Below, piece after piece: positions 1-11,700 of a DNA stretch of 46,290 nucleotides. The stretch spans positions 2,597,365 to 2,643,654 of the forward strand of contig FN649728.1 of the NCBI GenBank assembly GCA_000310025.1. The letters run 5' to 3'. The number at the start of each line of letters is the position of its first letter. Position 1 is the stretch's first letter. The position numbers were made by a program, and so were the translations under genes. The DNA comes from Ectocarpus siliculosus. Taxonomy: Eukaryota > Sar > Phaeophyceae > Ectocarpales > Ectocarpaceae. Below the pieces are notes generated by a model. The model saw only the letters and a program-made list of their open reading frames with translations, ran no database searches and was not told where the DNA came from.

Positions 1-68
1 AGGGACCCACCCCCCCCAAAAAACTTCCCCGTGGAAACGTTATTCGGGGCCCAGTTCCACCCAAACCC

Positions 69-87
69 GGGGGGGGGGGGGGGGGGG
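69..87. repeat. Poly(G) tract
   Basis: A run of about 18 G. Read on the minus strand it is a poly(C) tail preceded by ACGGCGCGCAGGTCGTATAG, which weakly resembles the poly(C)-ended LINE 3' module found clearly near 30.2, 43.9 and 44.5 kb. Confidence 0.6.
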
Positions 88-204
88 CTATACGACCTGC
101 GCGCCGTGGGTATAGTCATACGATGATATTTCCCTAAAAGCTGTACGATCCAGATCCGTGTACAACGAACTCAAATCCCTTTACATAGCGAGTGGAATAG
201 AACT

Positions 205-780
205 GGACGAGAAACTTGGATCGGAGGCGCCACACCAAGTAAAATCTTCGCGTGTCGAGCGAGACTACGCCTTCGTGTCGAGCTAGCGGAAGGAAACACA
301 CGTTGGTAGGTTTCGTTTGTCGTACGAAATACGTGTGGTTCAAATCCCTAATCATCTACTCGTTGTGTTCTGCGCTCCTACTCTAACGAAGAACACGTTA
401 ACTTTCATGCGTGCAAACGCATCAATATCATTTTCTTCTTCATATTCCACGCACACAGAGCGTGAAATCATGTGTTCCTCCGCACAACAGATACCAACAA
501 CTTTGACTTCCGATAGAGGCACCACATTCTGAAATGCCGGCCACAGCCCATCATCGAGCACGCATCTCCCACTTCGATACACTGTAGCTGCCTTACTTGG
601 TTGTAAAAATCTACATTCATTCACAGGACACCCAACCGTGCTTCGTGACAATCGACAACAGAAATCGGCGGGGAAACTTTCGGTGGAGCGCCGCACCAAG
701 AAAAATGTTCGCGTGTCGAGCCAGACAATATTACGTGTCCGTGTGTATCCGCCTGTGGAAGGAAACAGCCGTTGGTTGGT
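205..780. repeat. Diverged direct repeat (two copies)
   Basis: Copy 1 at about 205-330 and copy 2 at about 650-780 share several blocks in the same order (GGAAACTT-like start, CGCCRCACCAAG, TTCGCGTGTCGAG, GGAAGGAAACA, CGTTGGT). Spacing is about 450 bases. It could be an old tandem duplication or two copies of an unknown element. Minus-strand conceptual translations of both contain a PTN-x-CFLP-like string, so a decayed coding repeat is possible. Confidence 0.5.
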
Positions 781-1302
781 GACACTGTTGCTAGACAGCG
801 AGCAACACGTGCGGCTGTTCCTTTCATAGCTGGATGTCCAACGCCCTCAGAGGAACTCCAGCGGTCTGTGGCAAACGAAGAACGTGTCTCCGTCCTGACC
901 GTAACCTAAGCCAAACGTAGGTTGCTACCTGGCACAAAAGAGCGCGTGTCACGACTTGCAAAGTAGGCAGTCGCCATATGCGGGAGGCATGGCTCTGCCA
1001 AAAACTCGTGGCAGGGCTGCGTGTAACCTGCCCCCAGCTGATCGTGTGGAGGGCGCTTCAAAACCGGATTCCGAGCCTACCGCACCGCCCACCTATCACT
1101 CCCCCTTCCGCAGCGGACCAGACCATGCTCGCAACACCAACACCCAACGATTCGATGACGAAGGTAGCAGAACGTCACGACTTCTCGGGGCGCCGAACTG
1201 ATGGCGAAGACATCGCATGCTACAGTTGTCGAGAGGGACCTTTTCTACACGGGAGTGCCAGGCTCCAACAAACCTAAAGAAGCAAACAAGAAGGCACTGG
1301 AG

Positions 1303-4300
1303 TCAATCCAACTCCTTGGTACCAAACAACCCGTCCCCCAGGTAGTGCAAGTTGTCCACACCGATGCCCTTGTTCACCGATTGGCTGATTCAACAACGCA
1401 CCGCGAGCAAAGCAGATGGGAAAAAACGCCAACACGCACTCAGATGTTGCCCAGGATGGTGAGTTACGTTGGGCGCGAGGGTAGGCGAAGAGCTTTTTCT
1501 TGGGGATGTTTGGACTCCTCCTCTTTGGCTCGAACAGATTAATTTCACACGCACGATGAGCACGATGATGGCCACACCGCCCTGGGCACTCCGTGCCTCT
1601 TTCTTAATGGTATTTGCAGCACAATCGAAGACAACTTGACCACACATACAGAGCTGAATACTCGTCCAAATCATGATCCGACCCTCTAGAGGTCGAGCAT
1701 CAAGTCTTCATCGAAACCGTCGTCCTCAGATGTGCAGCTGCGAGTCGAACCTTGCTCTCTTAACATCTGTCACTGACAGGAAAACAATTTCGCCCCGTCT
1801 TGTTGAATAGCTTGGCTCCGGATTGTAAGGGCGAAGCCATCTGCAGTAGGAAGCTGAAGCAATGCATGGGATCCCGATTCTAACAAACTCACATATCTGC
1901 TGTTGACATTGTGGTCTGCCCCACCGCCAGAGCTACCTTCTTGCCCTCCGCCAGGATACACTATCGCGGCAGAAGGATACAAGGGGGCACACGTGGCGGG
2001 GTGCAGGAGGCATTCAAAACATGTTCCAGAGCGGACTCATGTCCCTGGCGAAAACGAGGAACTCGAGAGAACGAAATTGCCCCCAATACTCTCGGGTAGA
2101 AGACCAAAACGAGTGTCCACAACTTTTTTTGCTTTTGAATATGGGTGTCACGATAACTCTGAAGAAACGACGACAGACTGTGAAGGGAGTTCTTGCAAAA
2201 TAACTTTGTGCTCTACATAAATTGTTCACCAACACGGAGAGTATGTTCGAGCCACTAGCAGCCACTTCTTCTGCAACGTGCTCATCAGCCCCTCTTCGCG
2301 TACCGTAAGGTTGCGAGTCAGCGCACAGGGGTGCGATCGATTTTCAAGGCGTAATTTGTCCACAACCAGGAGGTTACCACTGTCGAAAAGGGCAATTTTG
2401 GAAATATCTCATCCAGAACTTTCCTGAGAAGTATCAGTTGGCGCTCGCACCCTCCTGGTTGTGGAGAAATTACGCTTTGAAAATCGATCGCACCCCTGTG
2501 CGCTGACTCGCAACCTTACGGTATACCCATATGATCCGACGTTGGCTCTAGCAAGCAGAGTGGAAAAAAACACCCCAAAACAATAACGCAGCTGGTGGTA
2601 TGTGGTATGCACTAACATGGAAAATACACTCACCACGGCTGCTCCCGCCTCTAACGGTGTGTCTATTCTCCCCCCCTTCGAAGTGAAGCCCTGGCACATG
2701 ATGTTGGCTCCGTTCATGACAAAGCTGATGGCCCCCTTGTCCACTCTCATCGTCGGCATCATGTTAGGATCTACGTTTGACAATTAGTTTTATAAATGAG
2801 GGTTGTGGGATGTTCCAACGCCGGACTAATCTCAAACAAATGTGAAAAAATTACGAATTCGCGTGTACACAATAATTTCATCTTGACGGTCGATGAGGAA
2901 ACGGAACGACTGAATCCTTCGCGATAAAAACCAAGGCAAAAACAAAAACTTGCGTGGATGTCCATAGAAGATATTGAACGGTGTAAAGAGTGACGTTCGG
3001 AATAAATAGGACGACACACACAGCAGTCAGGTTTTCCTTCCACTCTTTTTCTTCGTAAAGCCTGGTTCCCCAACACAAGAAGATATTCCGATTCACCAGC
3101 ATCAACGACGATTTTCAACGCATCGCCAAAAAGAGAGACGACGGTCAACTCTATGACGTCATGCGGAATGCTTGGAGGCCATTAATACACTCCCTTCCAC
3201 CCAAGTGTGGAACGGCACATGAATCGAAAAACGCAAAAAGAAAAGAACACTCACACTTGTGCAATATCCTGAGCGTGGGAAAGATGTGGCCATCTCGCTG
3301 TTGGAAGAACAGTGGCACGCCGTCGCAGCAGATCAGAGACACCCGGTCCTTGCACTTGGCGATCGTCACGTTGCCCTTCTTAGGCAGGATGTCCTCCAGG
3401 TACGGCTGTGATGGTGGGGGGGGGAGGGTGGTCACGGGGATCCCTAGTCGAGACTTGGTGGGTGCTGTGTGTGGTAATGAATCTCTTGGACTCGTCGTGC
3501 GGGTTCGCGCACGACTGGAACGTCTAGCATGCCCTCCTTCTCGTCCTCCGGGGGGTTGGAGTACCGTTTTGCCTGGGAGTAGGTTTCCTGCCTTTAAGTA
3601 AATCTAGGTGAGTCCCCCTCAATTCTCGATCGAATTTTTTCGGAATACCTTGCGGACAAAAACGACTTCCAACTGTAATTAGCTTCGGTCGGTCAGGTGG
3701 TCATGTTTAAAAGCGGCCCGCCAACTTGAGAAAAAAAACAGGCCGAGGCATGATCCGGACCCACGGCGTTACGTCACATGTGTCAAAGTCACACGCTCTC
3801 TAATGTCTAATGGGTTGATTTCGGCTTCTATACACCACATCAGTGGTGGACCCTTCTCTACAATACTGACTGTAATCTGGCCTTTCTACAATGGGCTATT
3901 CCATGACGGTCACTTCTGCACGCGGGATACTGGTTCCGCACGCAACCTGCTGCACGGCAAGTAGTTTGGCACATGATTACTGTGAAGTAACCCGACGTAC
4001 GCACAAGGTGGACACAACAGAGCTCCACATGAAGTGCCGCGGTCGGTAAGACAGCAGTGGAGCGGCACTCGCAAAAGTTCGACACAAGGCAGGTACAACA
4101 TCACCGTTTACCACAGCTGCTGCTGTGTGTGTCACATGGACAAGGACCTGTCCAGGATCCCTTCTCACCTCAGAGTTGGGGAACTGCTCCAAAAGCTTGG
4201 CGCGGAACCCTCGCTGCACCGAGGACTTCACCTGGCTAGACGAGGACACGTCATCCTTGGAAAATCTTGCAAACGAGAAACACCGGTTCAGCGGAGGAAA

Positions 4301-4939
4301 GAGGAAACGTCAAACTTTGCGTATGCTGGTTCCGGCCGGTATTGCAGCCCTGCACACATTGTTCATGTGGTTTTGGGGGGACTCGATGGAAGGGTGAATA
4401 CATGACCGCCCCATACCGATCACTGCCGTGAAGTGACCCCCAAATCGGTGAACATGCACGTTCTTGTCATGGCACAAACGGTGGAGGGTGGGATACACAA
4501 ACGACGGTTGCGCGGCTTGTGGAAGCTTGCTGGTGGGCTTGGTGATAAGGGCAAACACATCGGGAATGCGAGAAAGATGCCACCACGTACAAAATCCAGA
4601 AATTGTACTTACACATCTTCGGCGAGAGTGCTGGGTGCTGAAGCGCACACACAGCACCCAATCGATAAGCGTCTCGCGAGTTTTGGACTATTTTCTTGTG
4701 TGCATGCAAACTTGGTGCATGGTGGATTGAGTTGGGCACCATCATCGTGACATGTAGGCACGAAACAGGTCGGCCAGGCACTACTGCTACGCTGCTATGG
4801 CACTCTGGCAATCCTTGGATGGGTTGCGGAATCAAACTAGTCTAAAAGCGAGACATTTGACAGTCCCGCCATCCAATCGACCGCAGGCAAAACGTGACGA
4901 CAAGTATTCGATAAATCCCGAGGCTCACCTCTTAAACAT
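1303..4939 (-). CDS. MCTS1: MCTS1/Tma20-like translation factor (MCT-1), six exons, complete
   Basis: Exons on the minus strand: 4939-4929, 4265-4169, 3405-3255, 2770-2634, 1960-1893 and 1384-1303 (TGA). All junctions are GT-AG and in phase. The spliced product is 181 aa, the size usual for this family. Residues 1-90 form the N-terminal MCT-1 domain (QFPNSE, DILPKK, LFFQQRDG, PTLRILHKYP). Residues about 96-175 form the PUA domain (VDKGAISFVMNGANIMCQG, LAEGKKVALAVG, SVNKGIGVDNLHYL). The start was chosen because the tiny first exon (ATG TTT AAG AG) splices in phase to give MFKRF, the expected family start. MCTS1 pairs with DENR/Tma22 on the 40S subunit and acts in post-termination recycling and reinitiation in the cytosol. 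A fold-back MITE sits in intron 4. The gene is divergent from delta-tubulin, 811 bp between start codons. Confidence 0.96.
2303..2521. mobile_element. Fold-back MITE with about 72-bp inverted arms and TA target duplication
   Basis: The left arm 2303-2374 and the right arm 2450-2521 are near-perfect reverse complements (CCGTAAGGTTGCGAGTCAGC... and its complement), with only a few mismatches and a central segment of about 75 bases. Both ends abut TA, as expected for Tc1/mariner-type insertion. It carries no ORF. It lies inside MCTS1 intron 4 (1961-2633), so it would form a strong hairpin in the pre-mRNA. Confidence 0.88.
3738..3770 (-). repeat. Short tRNA/SINE-like fragment (copy 1)
   Basis: The core GGCCGAGGCATGATCCGG recurs with small changes at about 10839 (GGCCGAGGCATGATTCGA). 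The second copy includes a degenerate tRNA-like A/B-box layout on the minus strand, so this looks like the 3' part of the same element. It lies in MCTS1 intron 2. Confidence 0.4.
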
Positions 4940-5750
4940 TGAACTGCTGCTATGTGCTGGGGTTGAAAGAGCACGAGTGAAGAGTTTGGTTGTGCTGTGG
5001 TAGGCAGGGCAGACACAACGAGGCAACCAAGAGTCGGGGGCTTCGCGTATGTACGATAGTATCGTGGGGTAGGGCGGACGTGCTGACTCTCCCCCTTCTC
5101 CGGAGATCATAGTTATGGCACATACTGCTGTATGGCATATGGCACCATGTGTTTTGGCTCCAAGTTCCAACACGTCTCATTCTCTCTCGCTGTCTCTCCT
5201 CGCTGCTGTCCGTCCCTGGGATCGGGCTCAGCACTCACGGGGTGAGTATGTGGTGTGTCTTGAGAGCAGTCGTTGTGCTCCTACCGCGTTCTCTCTTCCG
5301 TTGGTGCTTATATTGTCAAGAGACACTCGTTGTGAGTGTGAGCTGGCCTCCCCGAGAGCGTCTTCAGCAGTACTGTAGTAGTACGTCAGTCCAGTACACT
5401 GCTGTACAGCACTGCGTGTGTCTACTTGTTCACCATCCGTCTGCATGTCTATTCAGGCAAGAAGAGGTCAAAGGCATCGCCAAGAATGCACTACTGCTGT
5501 ATTACGTTTTCAAAATTTGGAATCCGGATACAGTAGAGTAGCCCTCGACGTCCAGACTTCCGTCATGCCTTGGGACATATCCACCGCATGTGTCCATGTA
5601 CACATCATGCGGTGGCAATGAACCAATGGACCTCTGACGCTTATCTGCACCAACCGGCCGTTTCCGGGTGAAGATCGGCTCTCTCGTTCGGCTTGTTTGT
5701 TTCCCTTGGTATGAGTATGACGTTCTTTTCTTTACCCATGTGAAGGAGCA
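4940..5750. promoter_or_regulatory. Divergent intergenic region between MCTS1 and delta-tubulin
   Basis: These 811 bases separate the two start codons and must hold both promoters and 5' UTRs. No TATA box or other motif stands out. Several short GTACTG/CAGTAC palindromic runs occur around 5370-5410 (for example CAGTACTGTAGTAGTACG). Confidence 0.5.
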
Positions 5751-8700
5751 ATGTCCGTGGTTACCGTTCAAGTTGGACAATGCGGCAACCAACTGGGGGC
5801 AAGCCTTTTCCAGGCTCTTCACGACCACGCTAGTCAGCCACCCGCTCACCACGGCCACACTTCAGGTAGAAACGATTGTTGCAGGTTACGGTGTACATCA
5901 CAGACACCGTGTGAGTGAGTTCCATGCTCGATATCTCCCCACTACAAGTAGGGCTTACAAGAGGAACGTCACTGCTGTCGAGAGCTTTCGAATGACGTTT
6001 TGGTATCGTTTGGTATCGGCACAACCCAGCTCGAGAATCCACCCCACAAGTCGTGTTCACACGACTGTTCATGGTCGTACTCGCGAAATACTGGTTGAAT
6101 CGCAGTCGGGGCGGGGGAGAGAGTCGTCCCCACAGCAATACTCCTCCGTATCCCCAAGTTTTAGGTGCCCCGCACAGCTCTTTCTATGAGCCGCCTTCCA
6201 AGGTTTCATGCACGGTCGTCGGTTGCGTTGCGTACTGCGCGCTACACCAGCTGCGGTAACGACAGCGGTAGCGGACTAGCACCAGCTAGCAACGTGTATG
6301 TTGGCGTCGACAACGTCGGCAACAACACCTACTTGTAACACCACCACCAACCGCAACAACAACGACGACACCAGGTACGGAATCGGAGCGAGCGAGATCC
6401 GCTTGCCGTCAAAGCTTCTTCCGCGACGGCGGCGTAGCGAGAGCTGTCATCATCGACACCGAACCCAAGGTCATCCAACGCATCGTTGCCACGCGCGGAA
6501 GAGCAGAAGAAAGCACAGGAGCAGGAGCCAGGAGAGCTGCAGGAGGAAGGGAGAGCGCCTATGGAAAAACGGCCCAAAGACGTACCAACACCACTGGTGA
6601 CAGAAATCACAGCACGGTTGGAGGTGGAAGTAGGGGGGGGGGATGGAGGTACGACAGCGGGACGCAGGTGTGCTGCCACGCGCAGGGCGGAGCGGCGAAC
6701 AACTGGGCCTACGGCTATCATGCACACGGCGCCACCTTTAGTGAGGCATGTCTTGAGGGCGTTCGGAGAGAGACGGAAAGGTGTGGAAACGCACGAGAAA
6801 AGGCAGGGGGGCGGGGGAGACAGTGTGTGGGAGGGAGTTTGGTTGAGATTCGATTCCTGATCGCTACAGTTTTACTCCGGGCCGGCGCTTCTCTCGTCAG
6901 ATGTGGTTGGCGAGAAATGGCATATAAATCCGATACAGTAGAAGTCCATGTTTAGGGGAGCATATTTAAGGTCGGTTGCGCTGTTTAAGGCCGGTGAATC
7001 GGTTGGCACAGATGGAATATTCAAGTTGTCTCATACTCTGAACAGTGCCGGGTGCCCAGTATGAGGCCGGTGTTTCCCTTGGAGCATGGCGGCCTTAAAC
7101 AGGGACCTCTACTGTACAAGAATCGCCTGTGCGAGGCACGCCACCTGCACCCCCACACGTCAATCGATTTCGCCAATATGGGATGCGCAGCAGTTATTCG
7201 CGCGGTGTACATATGAAGGTGCAGCAGTTGGAGACGATTTGAAACAATCTGCTCCATATGCCATCATGCCTGCAACGACTCCTACAGGTGCGACCGCTTG
7301 ACGGGGCTCTGCATCCTCCACAGCCTGGCGGGCGGGACGGGATCCGGCTTGGGCACATGTCTCACAGAGGTACAGGACAAGAAATGGTCTGGATGTCCCG
7401 GACGTTGGTTGCTTCTGTTAACGTGGGCACAAGGATTGCTTGGCTTGGTTAGGCAGTCCTAGTGGTGGTTGCAGGGTACGTTGTTCGACGGAGGGGCTAG
7501 TTTGCGTCAATCGGCGGTGTAGGATGAGCGACTCGATCGGTTGAGTTCAATTAGTTGCGGTTATGGCAGGTTCGATTTACTTGCGTGGCCGTTGGGGGGA
7601 GGTCTGTTGGTACTGCTGTCTAGCAACATATTTGGGACGGCTTCCTACTGCCTGAATGTCGGCGGGTCTGTGCGCTGCTTGAACGAACGGAACGTGGTTG
7701 GGATGGACCGGTTGTGTCGGTTTGCGCGGGGGGGGTGTAGTTGGTGGATCCGTGTTCGTCTTCGATTCTGTGCAGTCGCGCTAAGGGGCCAACACCGACC
7801 CACGGCACCTTAGAAAACATCCAGCACGTCCCCAGTTTCATATTGTCGTGAATGCCCGTCGCGCTGCCCATCACGCCCCCCCCCCCCCGCCCCCTGCCCA
7901 CAGGCGCTGCGGGATGAATTACCGTCAGCCTTCTTGCTCAACACCGTGGTGGGCGCCCACAGCTCGGGCGAGGTCATCCTTCAAAACTACAACACTCTGT
8001 TTACTCTGAGCAAGCTTGCCAAGTGCTCGGACGGCGTTCTGGTACATTCTTGGTCCCATGACTATAGTACACCAGTGATCTTGTCCCCTTTCACAGTAGT
8101 AGTACATCAGTGATCAGACAAGAAAGTAACATCTTACGGTGCGGGGAAGCACCCGTTGACTTTCGTTTGCCAATCGCTGCGTGCTCATATTCCGTGAAAA
8201 TCACCCGAAAAATGGAATGAAACCCGGGATGTGTACGTAAGTCGCGCACCCACACCCTTGACAGGCCGAAAACCCCCCATGCTGGAAAAAAAATGGTGAA
8301 ACACACCCAGCCTCGAACTAATGAATGCTATGCTGTACAACGGGCCACAGCAGTTCCTCTAACCGGCAACCAGGTGATTAACATTTTGAGCAATTCTGGT
8401 ACACTCTTGAACAACAGATTTTCTGCTTTGGGAGGCGCATGAAACCAGCTAGACACCCGACAGCTACCCCTAGCCCTAACACCAACCCCAAACGATAGGT
8501 GGTAGGTTGGCGCTGGGTAGCTTAAGTTCTAGGTTGATGTGCCGGCATTGGCGCTAGGTTGGTGTTGATGGGATAATTTCTAGGTGCTAGGTTGGTGGTG
8601 CTTGGACTTAGGTCGCTCTTGGGTGGTAAACGGTGCTCGTGCAGGTCTATAAAGGCGGGACTACCACGTGTGGGTGCATGGCTTATGTACACACCCCTGG

Positions 8701-11700
8701 GTGTATCAAATATGCTTCGAACAATTGTTGAGTCTCCCATGGGAATCGGGGGTTGTCTGGTGCAGGTCTTGACTCCAGCACACTCTCCATCAATGGGCTC
8801 AAGACGACCGCAATACCGCTAAGCTCCCCCCCCGTCCCGAATCCGTTCTTGCGCGCCTTGCCTGACTTCCATTCAGCATGATTCTCTCCCGAGGCATAAA
8901 CTAAAGACGAAAGTACGAGCAGAAGCAAAGCAAGAGAAAGCAGAGCCGTGCCCCGATCGGGAATAACGCCTCAATTGTTTTTTTGCATACAATACAACGA
9001 ACACTCCAGCTGTTCCTCCCCTCCGTTGGCTTGGCATTCAAAGGTGGTTGAAAACGATGCGGCGACAGCTGTGTGCCGGAAGCTCCTCCGACTGGAGCGT
9101 CCTTCCCACACGGACTTGAACGAGGTCATATGCAGCAGCCTGGTGGCAGCTCTCACCCCGACGACGACGGCGACGACTGCGCCTGCCGCCTCCGCATCGG
9201 CGATGGGAACCGGGGTTGGACAGGGAGGAGGGGGAGAGGGAGGTAATAGGGTGGGGGACCACGCGACATTGTTGTGCCACATGTGTGCCGTCCCTGTGTC
9301 CATCCCGGAACCAACCTCGACACCGCTTCACGCCAAAGAGCAGATGGAGAATTTTTTCTGTGTACATGTTCCCGGAGAAGGCGCTGAAACTACCGGACAA
9401 CCAAACGCGATGCAGGAGAGAGGTATGTTCCACTAAATCAGTCCCTCGTCCTGGCCCCTGATTGTCTCATTTTTTGTCACAGGGGGTATGTTGTTGCACC
9501 TCGGAGACAAGCTGGCTCACCTGTGCCCGAACAAGGACTTCGTTTTCCTGAGGGCCTCCATAGTGCCGCAGGTAACACAATTTTGTGTTGCATGCACAAC
9601 AGGTGTTTCAACGTAGACCATCTTTGTCAGCGAGACCAGTAGCCACAACATTGGGGCGCACTACTTCTGCTGCTGCGGGGTAACGGCTGCGGCAGGTATT
9701 ACGCTTGGGGGCAACCTTATGCCCGCCTTTTGGCACGGCTTGCTCTTCGTTTTTGCCTGACCGCCGCACATGCTAGTGTCAGGAATCGACAGCGTTTGAG
9801 GGGTCACGAGGCGAACGAATCGGTGAGTAGTTTTGCCGCCGGACGAGACCACACGAACCGTGAACGTTGGGTATCTTGGCCTGCTCTCGATACAGTAGGA
9901 CCGGAGCAGTCATAAGCACACCTACCACTCCATTCCGATGCTTTGGTCGCGCGCCTCCCCGTGTTGGTGGGTGTGCCCGCCACGGACGTTGGGCGAAGAT
10001 TCCGGACGGGTCCAGAGCGTTCACGAGAAATACGTGGGAAGCGCTGACGCGAAGGGCATACCAGATGCACATCACAGGGTCTCCGGCGGAGCTAGACTTG
10101 GACTGGCGCAAGAAGGCTTTCTACGGGGCCGGGGCAGGCGAGTCCAAGTGGTCGGCAGTGGTGGCTTGTCCGTAACTCTTCCTTTTCGCTCACTGCGTCT
10201 CATTGTCGTCCTCGCTGCCTTCGTTGTTTCCCACTTGATGGCTGCCCCGTTTTTGTTTCATTCGTCCAACGCATAACTTGCTGTGCGTGCTGGTCACGTC
10301 ATCCTTCTGAGGTTCTCGCTCTCGACGTTGTTTGCAGGCGGGGATGAATTGTATTTTTTCGTTGTAGACGTACAGCATTTCCCATCAACCCAACACCGCT
10401 GTACGCCTTGAACCGCATTTTTTTTTTCCCCCTTTCATCGTGTTCGTTCAGTCGTTCGCGGGCAGATCAGCGATGTCCTTCGACACACAAACGTGGCGGT
10501 TCAGTTTCCCCTTGTAGCCCTTCGACTACTACTAGTGGTTCCATTTCCCCTTCAACACCACATCTACTGTACCGCAGCAACAAAATATGTTGTGATTTGT
10601 GTGTGATTTGAAGGTAGCGGATCTCAACCGCCCGAAGTGGCTCAAATCTCCAAAGTGAGGATGACACAACCGTTTAGTGATCAGCGCGCGGTCAACGGTG
10701 CCAGCAAGAATGTTTTAATGTTTTGCATTTGGGGGGGGGACACACGTTCGGAGATCCACCTGTTAGTTAACTGTTCCGGTTGGTCATAAATCGTGATGGA
10801 TGGCTCGCCGGCCTGTATTTTATGGGGATAAAGAACATGGGCCGAGGCATGATTCGATCCCACGTCGCGATCTGGTCAACGTGTTGCGTAGCCCATTACA
10901 CCACCAGCAGACCACTTCTTGCGAACAATAGGTAATCTTCCCGTTCTGAATTAGTCGAAAAGGCCCGGCTGCTCTTGTTTTTGTTTACCCATTCAGCGCA
11001 GAGAGGAAGCGAGAGACAGAGAGAGGTACTAGAGGAAGCGTTAAGATGGGACGTCTTCTCGGACTGCATCAGCGTTCACTTTTTTTGCATTTTCTCGCCC
11101 GTTGAACGTGCCTGTGGGTTCGGCGTGCAACTCTTTTTTGGTGGGTTCTACCGTGTCTCCGTCTGCACGCAGAATTCTCTCTGCCTGCGCCCAGGGAAAC
11201 TATGATCTGAACTTAATCGTTTCGACCAAATTCAAGCGAATACGCAATTGTTCTCTCGACAAAAACACGCGGCATCCCGTTTCCGCCGTTTTCCCACGAC
11301 GTGTGCGTGCACGAAACAGGCGTGGGCCTGAACCAGTCGGTCGCGTCCCTCCTGACGTTTCACGGGACCCCTGTGGGAGGAAGCGGAGCGACGCAACCGC
11401 CACCGCCACCGCCACCGCCACCGCCAGAATGCTTCAGGATTCGCGGATTGTGAGAACCGGCAACTTGGTCCTATTGCAAGGGGCACTGACTCCATGCGTC
11501 CTGTATTATGGTAGCTAATTGTCGCTCTTTTTGGTAGCATGCAGCGATCAATCACATCATGCGACCGCGGCTGCCCCCCTTGCCCCTTCCACGTGGTACC
11601 TTTTTGTTCTGGGTGTGCCCCCCCCCGCCCCTTCTAGCCCTTTTCCTCCCGTCCACGCTGGGTTGTGTTGTTGATCGATATGGTCGGGGCCTGGTTCCCA

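Larger units (their letters stand above)
1..1302. other. Non-coding stretch downstream of MCTS1 with diverged direct repeat
   Basis: No gene can be supported here. The stretch lies beyond the MCTS1 stop codon. A diverged direct repeat is visible at about 205-330 and 650-780: both copies share a block like CACCAAG...TTCGCGTGTCGAG, followed about 50 bases later by GGAAGGAAACA..CGTTGGT. A G homopolymer of about 18 bases lies near 69-87. Open frames of 60-115 codons occur on both strands, but none shows a recognisable domain or convincing splice structure. Confidence 0.5.

Noticed and set aside
1690-1760. Alternative last exon of MCTS1 ending in an acidic peptide
   Set aside because: Phase-compatible, but it lacks the PUA C-terminus. 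The exon 1384-1303 gives the conserved VNKGIGVDNLHYL and the exact family length.
10839-10903. Functional tRNA gene
   Set aside because: A- and B-box-like strings are present, but the acceptor stem cannot be paired and the T-stem has mismatches.
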